Assembly (NCBI GenBank): GCA_027924585.1
Contig: BSBM01000826.1
Coordinates: 12,865,501 to 12,929,500 of the forward strand
DNA length: 64,000 nucleotides
Direction: 5' to 3'
From: Larix kaempferi
Taxonomy: Eukaryota > Streptophyta > Pinopsida > Pinales > Pinaceae
Shown: piece after piece, positions 42,164 to 53,951 of the stretch
Layout: each line of letters begins with the position of its first letter
How positions within the stretch are numbered: position 1 is the first letter of the stretch
Notes under the pieces: model-generated
What the model was told of the DNA's origin: nothing
The model's database searches: none
What the model saw: only the letters and a program-made list of their open reading frames with translations
Position numbers and translations under genes: made by a program

Positions 42164-45100
42164 AGAATTGAATCGACGCCATGGCAATATAAAGTATCAT
42201 TGATGATTAAATAATACTTTGCATGGTGACGTATCTTACGACGGTCATCGCGAGAGAGTTGAGGGTTGAAGCATTGGGTTTGAAGATAAAATAGGATATC
42301 TCCATACCACGGATCAGTCATACTGATGAGAAACAATGATTCATCTGGAAAGGAGTCATTGTGCTCAACTTCTGCATTAGGACGGGGGAGGTCACAAATG
42401 AGCTCGGCAAACACCAAGGACTTCTTAGACTTGGCTTTCTCGAAAAGAAGATTGAATTCTTGCAATATCACAATCCAGTGTGAATAATTTCCCCCAAGAA
42501 CCTGACGTGTCAGTACGTGGTACACGGGGTTCGAGTCGGAAATGATAGTGGTGGTGAGGAGCAAGATGTAGTGACGAAACTTTTGGATGGCAATGACTGC
42601 CACAAAAGCAAGTTTTTCGACATGTGAATATCTAGTTTCAGCGTTGGCTAGACCCTTACTTGCATAGTATATTACATGTTCCTGGGAATTTTGATCCTCC
42701 TGTACCAAAACCATGGTGATAGTGGTAGCAGAAGCGGTGAGATATAGGATGTAATCTCGATAATAATTATGCGGTTGGAGCACGAGGGCATGTGTGATGG
42801 AATGTTTGATACTGTCGAAGGATTTTTGAGCTTGATCGTCCCAGATGAACGTGACGTCCTTCTTGAGCAGTCTCATATACCCCTGAGTCTTCTCCGCGAA
42901 ATTACAAACAAAACGTCTTAAATAAGTTGCCTTCCCTTGGAGACTTTGAAGTTCTGTAACATCAGTCGGGGGTGGAAGGTTGATGATGGCCTCCACCTTT
43001 AAGGGATCAATGCGGATTCCATCTTTCGAAACGATAAATCCTAAGAGGTGTCCGAACTCAATGCAAAAGATACACTTATGAGGATTCAGACGGATATTGT
43101 ACCACCTACATCTGAGGAAAATAACCGTTAGATGATCAATGTGGAACTCGCGCTGCTTTCAATGAGCAAGGAGATCATCCAGGTAGGGTTCCACAAAGTC
43201 CTTAATATCGTGGAAGGCGTACGACATAGCCCGCTGGAACATGGCACCAGCATTTTTAAGGCCAAATGGGAGTTTGCAGTACGCAAACGTTCCCCAAGGG
43301 CAGATGAAAGCCGTCTTATGTTGGTCGACTGGGTTGATCTCAATTTGTTTGTAACCAGAAAATCCATCCATGAATAAGAAGATGACGCTTCCGGCACAGT
43401 TGTCAATGATCTGGTCGATGAAGGGGGTCGGGTAGTTGTCTTTTGGACAAGCCCGATTAAGGTCCCGATAATCAACACAGACGCAAATGGTGCCCTACTT
43501 TTTGTTCACAGGAACGACGTTTGAGACCCAATCCATCAATGGGACAGGATAAATAAAACCAACCTTTAAGAGCTTTTCAATTTTTGCCTTAATTTCCGCA
43601 GTCTTCCGAGGGTGTACCGGTCGCAACTTTTGACGTAAAGGTTTGATGTCGAGATAGGTTTTTATTTTGTGAGAAACAATTGCGGGGTCTATCCCAGGCA
43701 TCTCCTCATAGGACCAAGCAAATACGTCTTGAAATTGCTTGAACAAGGCCGTGCTAACAGCGATTTCTTCAGGGGAACACTTCTGGCCTATGCGAATATG
43801 TTCCACTATACCAGGTTTCACTAAGATGTCTACCGGGGTGGTTGGCTCAATGTTGGCCAAGTTTCCCTCTGCATCCATAAGACATGTAAGAATGGGGGAA
43901 CGAGGGGATGGGTAGATATCTGGTGAAAAGAGGGTATGGATTTTGTTCTCTATGTATTCCAAAGGAGGAAGAAAAGATGACCTATGGTGGAGATCATCCG
44001 ACGGACTGTCGTCAATATTCATTACTTCCATGATGGACTCGTCTGAATGAAAAGTCCAAAGTAAGAGATCAGGTAGAGATGACATACGTCGTAGAGAACA
44101 CGATGGGGAGGCCACAGTTAAATGGTCCTTTGGGGCTGATTGGATAGCCTCGTAAATACGTTCAACAGGTGAAAGAGGCATTATGTCTCCAAAATGGTGT
44201 GTTGTGGCTTCGTCCAGTACAAGCCAAGCATCATTAGAGTGAGATAAAATATCTGTGGAGATCATGTTCACCATAGCAACATGATTAGGGGGGTCTGAGG
44301 GTGGAAAAATGCCCATGAGAGATGAATCTTTCAAAAGGCCAACCCCTACACTCTCATACTGTTTTGACATCTATCCGATGGAAGGAATATGGTCACCAGG
44401 ATGAGTAGTGGCGTCTGGTGTACAAAAATCTAACTGGTCGATAGTAACAATTCATCCTTGGTGGGGGAATTATACTATGCGAAAGACTAAAGAGGCTACC
44501 GCTTGCATGGTATAAAAATGATTGCGACTAAACAAGAGATTATAATCTAATGGGGACGAGACCACTTCCACGTTAATGGTTACGGTCTTTCCACCCAACT
44601 CAAATGCAAGAGCTTGTAAGAGCCCATGAGGTTGAAAGCCACGCCCGTCGAATGCTTTCAATGTGGTAGGAGAACGATTCAATTCGGGGGAGCCAATGGC
44701 TCTCCAACAGGCAATCGACATGACAGAAGTGGAGGCACCTTCGTCTAGAAGGGTACGATGGACAATCTTCCCAGCAATGTTCGCAGAAACTTGGAATGTG
44801 AGCTGGTGTGAGAGCCTCGACTTAAAGTTGTCAAGTCAGAACATGATGGTGTTCGAGGAATCCGGGTCAACTGCACCAATGGCTGCAAGGAGAGGTTTGC
44901 ATTGATTAGGACAATTTTGCAAAACTTCCAGGGCGGACATGGCGCAAGGAGCTTGGGCCAAGTCCTCTACAATATTTTAATTTTGTGCCACTCGAGCATT
45001 AGGATTGAAAACATCTTTTCGAATCGTACTCTTGGGAGGACGCAATATCGAATCCAAAGATGGCCTCTCTAAGGTGAGAGAAGTTGATGGTAGAGTGACA

Positions 45101-45249
45101 TCAGTTAAGGATTCAGAAGCTTTTTCAGTATTACTTCCAGTGGATTCCTTCAAAGGGACCGGTTTGTAAGATCGCGAGCGAGTATTCAAATTGATTGTCT
45201 CGTTACACAGCATGAGAACATGTGCGGTATTGGATGGTTCCCCCTGGGC
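42164..45249 (-). pseudogene. Gypsy-3 protease, reverse transcriptase and RNase H
   Basis: Minus-strand frame from the poly-C tract to about 42164. Protease (about 44490-44760) has LLDEGASTSVMS; D-E-G replaces D-S/T-G, a form I know from Tat/Ogre-type proteases. LDYNLLFSRN lies further on. A 290-codon linker (43495-44370) precedes reverse transcriptase: VGFIYPV, then a TAG at 43495 (CAG to TAG), CVDYRDLN, FMDGFSGYKQIEIN (about 43330-43371), FVEPYLDDLLAH (YLDD, about 43165-43200) and a TGA. RNase H (42240-42850) starts ILYLTASATTITMVLVQED, where the usual catalytic Asp near DAS is Thr-Ala-Ser. A one-base loss ends the frame near 42163. Confidence 0.9.
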
Positions 45250-48068
45250 TGGGGGGGGGGTTGAGCAATCATCTGCTGGTTCTAAGTAGGAAACGGATCG
45301 TTGAGGACTACGGGAGTCGGTTTACCCCTAAGAAACTTTTGCACTTCCTATTGATGGGGAAACTCTTTGGAGAAATGGTCATCTCCACACAGTAAGAAAG
45401 GATACTTGAGTTTCCTTTTCTGCTTCGTATCGTCGGGAGTGCTCTTTGATTCCTGCTGGGCAGAAGAATTTTTGGCTTTCCCCTTGTTCTTCTTTTTGCC
45501 ATTAAACTTCTAGGATGAAGCTGATTGAACAGAATTCACCTCTTCAGTTACAGTAGGAGTGGTTGACGTGGTGGTGATGTGTCCATCCTGAGTCGATTTG
45601 GATGATCCAATAGTGCTAGCAACGGGCTGGGTGTTAAGGGAACCGATGATTTCATCAATTTGGAGTCCCTTATGTGGTTTCGCAGGGTCATTAACGTCAC
45701 GGGTTGCGTCAGGAAGAATATTAAACAAAGTGCCGGACTAAGTGTAGACCAGGTCTAGTAGATGGGAAATCATGATGGCTTGTTCTTCGGTGACAAAACC
45801 TCTCATGGAAAAATCTTTTGCTATGGTGGGAATGAGCAATTTTGTAAACCAATCTGATAGGAGCTGATCTGGAATATGAGCTTTAATAAGACGTCACCTC
45901 CTTCGCCACTCATGGATATGATCAGAAATGTGAATGGCAGTATTCTGACGGAGCGAGGTTAAAAGCTCAGTACCAGTCTCATGCCGTATAGGCAGCTGGA
46001 AATGCGTCAAAAATTTCATAGCAAGAGAGCCGAAATCAGGAAAAGAGTGTGGTGGAAACTCAATGTACCACTTGGCAGCCGAACCAGTGAGGGTCCTTTG
46101 AAACAATCTAAGACGAATTGAATCATCCATTAAGGAATTAGATAAACACCATAAGTGGTATGTCATCACGTGGTTCTTGGGGTCTTCACCCGGCTTGCCG
46201 TCAAACTTGGGGATATCAGACAGAAGTTTTATCGAAATTGGTGGCCAGTTAGATCCATGATAAATAGGATCGTTGGTTAACCGGGATAGATCAGGTAAGT
46301 CCAGAGTAGCCAGAAAGGGCAGCTGTGGGTTAGGCTGCGCGTATTGATAATACGGATAAGGCGTGTGAGGACTAAACTGACCGTAAGGTGTACGAGGATG
46401 AAACTGACCGTAGGGGGGTGTGTCGCACGGACTGTAAGGAGGTCTGCCACCATAAGGTGGTCTATTCCAATAAGGTGGAGGTCCACCTCCACCTTCGGGA
46501 GGGGGTGGAGGTCCGCCGCCACCATCGGGAGGAGGTGGGGGTCCGTAACCATGATAAGGTGGCCCGCCACCGCTTCCTCTTGGAGAGGGTGGTGGACCAC
46601 TTCCATCACCAGAAGGATGGGGGCCCCCACCACCTCCGCTGCCGAAAGGATGAGGGTCTCCACCACCACCGCCACCACCATAGTAATTAGGTCCTCCACC
46701 GCCTCCACCTGGAGTGGGTGGTGGACCACCGCCGCCACCCAAAGGGAAATGCCCTCCTCCCCCATGATAGGGTGGTCCTCGGTCGCCTCCACCGGGAGGG
46801 GGTGGTAGACCATTCCCGCCACTGCTAGAGGGGTGAGGGATGTTGTAGGAAAAATGAGGTGGGCCTCCACCAATGTTGGGTGGGGGCCTGCGGCCTCCAG
46901 CAGGAGGTGGGGGAGGACCGATCGGGGGTGGTTGTACTTGAGGGATAGTCGATTGGGGTCCGTGTTGCAACACAGGTTGTTGCCCCCATAGAGTGTATGG
47001 ATTCCTGGGATAAGGTATCCCATATGGTGCGTTTTCAGGATTAGGTTGTCCCGGCACAGGGTTAACGGAACTTGGATACGCTTGACTCCATGAAGGTTGA
47101 GTTACATTTGACGGGCCTCCAACATGAGATAATCCCATGGTGGACGGTCTAGCGGGTTGAGAAGGTCCAACGGGAGGTCCGTTGGGGATCCCACTGCCTA
47201 TGTTCTAGTTAGGAAACGGGGGTTTCCCCCCAGCTACAATAGGTTGACCACTATTCAAAGGTTGAACCAACATAGGTTGTTGACTAGCTACTATGGTAAT
47301 AACATTACCAATAAGATAATCTGTGGGAATGGCATACCCTCCCCTTGAATTCTGAGGTGGGGGAGGAACTAGTAAAGTAACCGTGGTAGTGACAGGTGTG
47401 TTGGATTGTTGTCCTTCCACCGGTTGGTTCACTTGAGGTGCAGGACTGGACTCCTACGAGGGTTGACCAGTCTCATTAGTGGTCACGTGGTGGGGTGCTT
47501 CGGGTGATCCAAAAGATACCAGATGAACTGGGATAGGTCGGTAAGGAGGTAACGATGGGTCTTGAACCCTCCGTTGGAGACTTGACTACCGAAACTCTTC
47601 AGCCATGGAATGAAAATGAGCCAATTTGCCACGAAAGTAAGCTAAAGTGTCTTCCGGGGTAGTATCACTGGGTGAGGATGAGATGGAAAAATGAGCCACT
47701 GGGTGGTCTGTAGAACATGTCCAATAAGTTGTTGAAGGACCAACATCTGATGTAGGGTCGTCCTGGGGTCGGTTTATCCATTCCAACTATCCATGTTCTC
47801 CTGAGATAACGGGAGGAAGGTCTTGTGAAGTGGGGGTTTGTGCCCCTTCATCCTATGGGGGATGAGAGGCAGGTGAATCTTGTGGAAACAAAAGTCTGCC
47901 AACATTCAAAGTGGGGTTCTCCACTTCAGTAACTATGACCGCATTACGTTGATCCATTCTTACCCTCGAAATAACCTCCAGATTAAGGGGATATTCAGGT
48001 GATAAGTTCAAGATCCTACGGGACCTTCTCCAGGAAAAATCCGCTAGAGTATCAGGAAAATCAGCCAA
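45250..48068 (-). pseudogene. Gypsy-3 gag, about 930 codons, Pro/Gly-rich
   Basis: One minus-strand frame from about 48068 (MADFPDTLADFSW) to the C10 tract, broken by several stops (among them CGA to TGA at 45894 and CAG to TAG near 45729). 46300-46960 encodes a striking Pro/Gly-rich spacer with GGGGPPP-type repeats. The capsid part (45896-46230) reads KFDGKPGEDPKNHVMTYHLW and GSAAKWYIEFP, the classical retrotransposon Gag domain. Near 45350-45400 LLCGDDHFSKEF looks like a zinc knuckle that has lost its last Cys. Start choice is uncertain, because the ATG at 48068 is only the first in frame. Confidence 0.85.
45251..45260 (-). other. C10 tract at the Gypsy-3 gag/pol frame change
   Basis: Ten C residues on the coding strand lie exactly where the reading moves from the gag frame to the pol frame. 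Adding one C, or removing two, would make a continuous reading. This could be a mutation of a single gag-pol frame or, less likely, a programmed slippage site. Confidence 0.6.
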
Positions 48069-50200
48069 AAAAGCTGAAACAACGTTTTTGCTAAGGGTAT
48101 GCTAAAAGAAAAGCAGTCCAGAAAAACCTACTCAAACTAAGGAAAACAAGCAAATTTATGTGACAGAGTGGATTCAAAAGTCTGGAACCTCATGGGATTA
48201 TCAAGGCATCGCAAACCATGATATACTGCAAGGTTTAACAATATGACGTGACAAGGAGGATTGGGACCATACCCTTTCCTGCATACCCGATTGGGACCGT
48301 GCGTGCTAATCTCCCTGAGTGTTGTTCTCAGTGTATTGCTTTGACAAGACAGCCAGATGGTTAACTCGGTTGGTTTCAGGAATCCTAGTGGTGTCTCCCG
48401 ATATACGCAAGGTACGTGGGAGCTCAAATCCATAGTGGTGCTGTCTAATGCACAGCCATTGGCACGAGACCTTCCGATATACATGTCGAGTACGTGATAC
48501 ACCGTTCTATATATGCCAAGTACAAATTATGGTACTTGGTGGGTACGTGAAGGAGCTCGATATACCGATGTACATGGAAGACTACAATACCCTCGGACTA
48601 CAGTGGTGGAAAATAATGACAGCTGCCACGCTTAACGACGTCGGAACATGTCTCTAACTTACACACAAGTTGCTAAAAAATTTTACCTAGTTCTACTGTT
48701 AATTTTATCTTGGACGGTTAGGTTAATGCATGAGGTGAGTACATAATCGGAAGCATAACGCAAGCCCTGACTACATGCACAAAATATTCTTTTCTTTCAA
48801 TGAATTCTAGCTATGGGAAGGAGAAAGATTTTTCCAATGGTATTGCCAAAACAAACTCAATGCAACACAAGCTCAATTCGAACAAATTTGACAATGAAAG
48901 TACTCTTTTCTTTTTATGCGAAACGCAAAAGCGCAACACTACTATCCAAATCAAAACAACTTTTTCTTTTCTTTTCTTTTTCTTTTCAAAGCAATATGAC
49001 CCTAAGTAATGAAAAGAGAGGATTCTGAAATGGAATATGCAAGCTTTTCAATTTCACTTTCAATGATCTAAGAGCAACAAGAATTAAAAATGCATCTATC
49101 TTTCCTTAGCATGGGATCAATTTTGTTTTGTAAAAAATCGAAGTGTACTTTGAGTTTTTCAAGAAAATCAGCAATTCATAATTCGAGAAAAACACAATAG
49201 ATCATACATTCATTCAACTTTTCCAAAACATAAGCAAGAAGTTTCCAATGCACAACAATCTTTCTTCAATCATTTTTTGAGAAACAATGGGAAAGAAGCA
49301 CTTTTAATCTTTTCGATGGATGCATCAAAGAATAAACTTGATAACAAGTTTGCTTTCAGATCTAAATGACTAAAAAGAAAACACTACTTGCAACACTCAT
49401 ATATTTAGAAAACTCAAGAAAAGACAAGCACTCAACCAAGCTGAAAGACACACTCAACTCAAAATCAAGCAACAGCAAGCAAACTAAGCAAGCAAAGCTC
49501 AAAACAAAGTAAATGAGGTCTGGAAGCTGATCCAATATACTGATCAGATCAGGGATGGAAGGAAGGGAATGCAAGAGTGAATGGATGAAGGTGGAGGAGA
49601 CAAGAGTATCCACCACTACCAATCTCAAACTTGTCCAAGATGGAACCCAAATCAATCCAAATGGAACCAAACTCTCAACACACAAACCATAAATGGGGTC
49701 TCTGGCTGGATCTTGCAGCACAGAGGGAGTTCAAACATCAGACCAAGGTTCAAACTGTCAGATGAGGGAAGGTATGCCAGTATGCCAACTTTTGACAGAT
49801 CAGCGCACTCTGTCTTTACACATAGTGCGACATCGCAGTTTACCTTCACGGGAGGTATGATGATGTCATAGTATACCAATGCAAAGGATGCGACAAGTGA
49901 CTAACAGGTGAAGAACAGAGACTCAGAATGACACAGTTTCGCTCTATTTCCACTTCCCAGGTGCGACAGGCGGGGTCTGGATTCAAAAATGAACTAGATC
50001 TCTCAATAATGAACCATAAACAGGCTTGGAAATGAGTTGTACAAACTCAGAGGAAGCAAATTAGAGTCTTCAATGTGAAGATCTAATAGTGAAATCAATC
50101 CTAAGAAGTAAATGGAAAACATGATAAAAGAGGCTTGTGCCAAGTGATCAACTGAAAATGAATCTCAGATCAATGACCACTAAACAATACAAACATTACT
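48069..50200 (-). other. Gypsy-3 leader (about 2.1 kb)
   Basis: Between primer site and gag. Open frames here (for example 48137-48502 and 49362-49721, minus) lack known motifs. Some Ogre elements carry an extra ORF at this place, but I cannot support one here. Confidence 0.5.
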
Positions 50201-50217
50201 CCCCAGTATGGTCGCCA
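50201..50217 (-). promoter_or_regulatory. Gypsy-3 primer binding site (not tRNA-Met)
   Basis: On the coding strand TGGCGACCATACTGGGG lies four bases after the 5' LTR. The plus strand ccccagtatggtcgcca resembles the 3' end of a tRNA other than initiator Met, as expected for Tat/Ogre-type elements. Confidence 0.75.
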
Positions 50218-50221
50218 GATT

Positions 50222-51166
50222 TGTTAACGGACAATCCACTCGAGCGGACGCGAGCCGGATCTCCCTAGCTCAATGCGAGTCTAGAACAAATAGAATAGAC
50301 TACAAACACGTTTCCTAGATCTACTTAAGGACCAGGTACTAGATGTCTTACCTTTTTACTATGCGATCCTTTCTCCCGAATGTTGATCCATGTCCCACAG
50401 TCATCAGATCCAAGCTATAAGACTTGTCAAGACATCAAACAAGAGAAACCAGTAAATGACATCTATACAATAAGCAATCTAAGTAAACAGTTAAGTAGGT
50501 AAACTACACAATATCATTACACATAAGAACAATATTGGTGGAAAGAATTTGTATTACTGTAAATAGAGGAGTACATGATAGAGATATAGGACTACAACCA
50601 GAGACTTAACGTAGCAGCCCTTCTCTGACCAAGCCGATTGCCATGTTCTTCCGAAGGAGTATGAGTTCTCCAAGAGGTGAATGGAGGTGTTTTAAGAGAG
50701 ATTTCCCCAGCATGTAAGTACTATAGGCTTCCTCCTAAGATAGATTTCACCAGCATGTAGATACCATAGCCTTCCTCCCTTTGGGATGGGAGTGAGCTTT
50801 ACTTATATAGGACTAAGTGGATAGGGTATGGATAGGATAGGTTGAGAGCTGTTAGGAGAGAGATAGGGGATCTTCCCAAAGAGTTAGGGGTCGAGTACCA
50901 GCTCTCCTAGAGGTCGGGGATAAGCCCCTAAATGAGCAAGTTTCGAGAAGGATCTCAAATAGGATATTTTTTCCCATTAACAGACCTCGTCGCACCCTGC
51001 AATGGAGCAGACTACAACGTCTCATGTTTCTAATGTTCAACCTGCGATGACCTCTCAAAAGATTGCAGAAATGAGTGCAAAATCCTCCCAGATGAAAATA
51101 CTTAGTCTAGGTGACTTCAGGGATGTATACACTGAATCTAATGATGAGTAGATTTTGGGTGTAACA
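50222..51166 (-). repeat. Gypsy-3 5' LTR (945 bp)
   Basis: Pair of 35686-36630, identical in length, with about a dozen differences in the first quarter by eye. The TATA region is at about 50800-50812. It is followed by the target duplication tgtac and the rest of Copia-5. Confidence 0.97.
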
Positions 51167-51171
51167 TGTAC

Positions 51172-53948
51172 CTGGCTCAAGAAGAACCTACTCTCAATAT
51201 CTACATTGGATGCAAAAGGTATGAGGGTTGCATTTGTAGATGGCCAAGTCCTAATGTGGCCAAAGGGTAAAACTATAGATGATACAGTGGTGATTGGAGA
51301 GCAAGAGGGAGGATTGTACAAACTGAAGGGACAACCTGAACATGCCATGGTGCATGAATCCATGAAGCCAAGTGAACTTTGGCATAGAAGGCTTGCTCAT
51401 GTACACTATAGGGCTTTACGAATTGAAAGCAAAGTTGTAGAGGGTATTCCTGAAATCAAGTCAAAGCATGAGGGTGTTTGCAAAGGATGTGCAAAAGGAA
51501 AGAACATTAAGAAGGCATTTCCAAGCAGTGAAAGCAAAGCAAAAGGAATCTTGGAGATTATCCACTCTGATGCATGCGGTTCGATGTCATCCAGCTCTCT
51601 GAGTGGGTATGTATACTATGTCTCTTTCATTGATGATTTCTCTAGGAAGACTTGGGTTTATTTCTTGAAGAATAAAGATGAAGTGTTTGATAAGTTCAAG
51701 GAATTCAAAACCTTGATGGAAAATCAAACTAACAAGAAGATCAAGACATTCAGATCTGACAATGGTGGAGAATTCACTTCAGGTGATTTCAAGAAACTAT
51801 GCAGTGATTCAGGGATTAAGAGGGAGTTGACTGCTCCCTACAATCCACAACAAAATGGAGTTGCAGAAAGAAAGAATAGAACAATCATGGAAGTAGCACA
51901 AGCAATGTTGCATGACCAGGATCTGCCTATGCATCTATGGGTAGAAGTAGCTAGGACAGCTGTATATGTGCAGAACAGAACACCTCAGAAGATATTGGAC
52001 AACAAGGCACCAGAAGAAGTATTCTCTAGTAAGAAACCTGAAGTCAGCCATATCAGAATATTTGGTTGTCCAGTATATACACATGTTCCAAAGGAAAAGA
52101 GGACAAAGCTATATCCTTCAGGAAAGAAGGGCATCTTTGTACGGTACAGTGAAAGATCGAAAGCTTACAGAATATACTTTCCAGGGTTCAATAAGATTGA
52201 TGTTAGCAGGGATGTAACATTTTATGAGAACTCAACCTTCATCAAGTCAAGGAAGATACCTGTTGAAGATCATGAAGAACCAAAGGAAACCAGATTTCAA
52301 GACACCACTATGACTGAAGCAATTCCAGATGCAGATCGTGAAATAGAAGATCCACAAGAACCTGTAGATCCACCCCGTGAGAGGAACTCTCACAAGAGGA
52401 AACCTGCATGGGCTAGAGAGCTCATTCAAGATGTAGAAAGGTATGGCATTCCAGAAGAAGAACACAAAGAAAGGAAGAGGACTAGATCTCATACCAGCTA
52501 TGTTTCCCTACTTTGTGATATTATGAACAAAGAACCTTCTAGTTATGAAGAAGCAACGGAAAAGAAAGAATGGAAGGAGGCCATGGTCAAGGAATACCAG
52601 TCGACCATGAAGAATGATGTTTGGGATGTAGTCCCAAGACCTAAAGGGAAGTCTGTTGTGACTTCCAAGTAGATCTACAAGATCAAGCATGTTGCAGATG
52701 GAAACATGGAAAAGTACAAAGCAATATTTGTAGCTCATGGCTTCTCCCAGAAAGAGGGAATAGACTATGAAGAAACTTTTGCTCCTGTAGGTAGGTATAC
52801 TTCCATCAGATCAGTACTTGCTCTAGCTGCAGTGATGAAATGGAAGATACACCAGATGGATGTCAAGACAGTTTTGTTGAATGGTGTATTCGAGGAGGAA
52901 GTGTATGTGGAGAAGCCACTTGGTTTTGAAACACATGACAGGGAGTCATATGTGTGCAGGTTGAATAAAGCCTTGTATGGATTGAAGCAATCTCCTAGGA
53001 CTTGGTATGGTAGGATAGACAGCTTTCTATCCAGTTTGGGATTTACTAAGAGTAAAGAAGATTCCAAACTTTACTGCAAGGTTGATGAAGGAAATCCTGT
53101 AATACTACTTCTGTATGTGGATGACCTGTTTGTTACAGGTGAGGATGAATTGATTGCCAATACCAAGAGGAAGCTTGCTGCCGAGTTTGAGATGAAGGAC
53201 TTGGGAATGATGCACTATTTTCTAGGCATGGAGGTGTGGCAGAGTATAGATGGGATCTTCCTTGGTCAAGGAAAGTATGCAGTAGAGATCCTGAAGAGGT
53301 TCAGGATGATGGACTGCAAGGCCATGGACACACCTATGGCATCGAACCTGAAGCTTCTGTGTGATGCTTCATCTGAGCCGATTGATGTCACGGTGTATCG
53401 TCAGATGATTGGATCCTTGATGTACCCGATGAACACAAGACCAGATATTTGCTTTGTGGTGAACACATTGAGCCAGTTCCTGACGGATCCCAGAGGTGTT
53501 CACCTGGTTGATGTAAAGCATATTCTGAGGTACCTGAAGGGTACAATTGATTATGGGATCAAGTATGATGCGAATCAAAAGTTTAACCTGCAGGATTATG
53601 TTGATTCGAACTGGGATGGCAGTGCTGCAAATAGGAAGAGCACTCCTGGGTGTTGCTTCAGTATGGGATCAGGTGTGATCTCTTGGTTTAGCAGGAAGCA
53701 CTCCTATGTAGCACTGAGTACAGCCAAAGCAAAGTATGTTACGGCTTGTTTGGCTAGTTGTGAAGCAGTATGGCTCCAGAAGCTACTGTCTGAGTTATTT
53801 GATCTCCCACTGGATGCTACTGGTATCTTTTGTGATAACCAGAGTTGTGTGAAGCTGTCTGAGAATCCAGTGTTCCACGACAGGTCGAAGCACATTGAGA
53901 TTAAATATCACTATATCAGGGATATGGTGCAGAGAGGAGTAGTGAAGG
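51172..53948 (+). pseudogene. Copia-5 integrase, reverse transcriptase and RNase H (3' end lost)
   Basis: One plus-strand frame with a single internal stop (TAG for TGG at 52670-52672). A one-base loss near 51178 shifts it relative to the first part. Integrase has the H-H-C-C finger (LWHRRLAHVHY, CKGCAKGK), HSDACGS, FRSDNGGEF and NGVAERKNRT, a full catalytic triad. Reverse transcriptase has LLLYVDDLFVTG (YVDD). RNase H has YVDSNWDGS and CDNQSCVKL, but its Glu motif reads LSTAKAKYV, where Glu is normal, so the catalytic Glu is Lys. The frame stops making sense after RGVVK at 53948, where Gypsy-4 begins; about 40 residues of RNase H and the 3' LTR are missing. Confidence 0.95.
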
Positions 53949-53951
53949 GGT

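Larger units (their letters stand above)
35686..51166 (-). mobile_element. Gypsy-3: 15.5-kb Tat/Ogre-like Ty3/gypsy element, minus strand
   Basis: The two 945-bp LTRs (35686-36630 and 50222-51166) and the flanking tgtac (35681-35685 and 51167-51171) define the full element. On the minus strand it has a long leader, a large Pro/Gly-rich gag, protease, reverse transcriptase, RNase H, integrase and a second RNase H, then a 3.9-kb tail with an antisense gene. Great size, extra RNase H, the DEGAS protease motif, lack of chromodomain and a non-Met primer site fit the Tat/Ogre lineage. At least nine stops and two frameshifts are visible. Confidence 0.95.
33424..53948 (+). mobile_element. Copia-5: Ty1/copia element split by Gypsy-3 and truncated at its 3' end
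   Basis: The 5' LTR, primer site and gag-protease part lie at 33424-35685; integrase to RNase H resume at 51172. Gypsy-3 fills the gap with target duplication tgtac. At about 53948 the RNase H frame stops and Gypsy-4 gag sequence begins. No 3' LTR of this element appears further right, so a deletion removed the end of Copia-5 and the start of Gypsy-4. Copia-5 itself lies in Gypsy-2. Confidence 0.93.

Noticed and set aside
46277-47023. Long minus-strand open frame of 248 codons and plus-strand frames 46344-46808 and 46388-46690
   Set aside because: They overlap the Pro/Gly-rich part of the Gypsy-3 gag. Low-complexity GC-rich codons leave all frames open, and the frame that continues into the Gag capsid domain is the real one.
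48137-48502. 121-codon frame upstream of Gypsy-3 gag, possibly an Ogre-type ORF1
   Set aside because: No motif or similarity could be recognised, and it is much shorter than Ogre ORF1.
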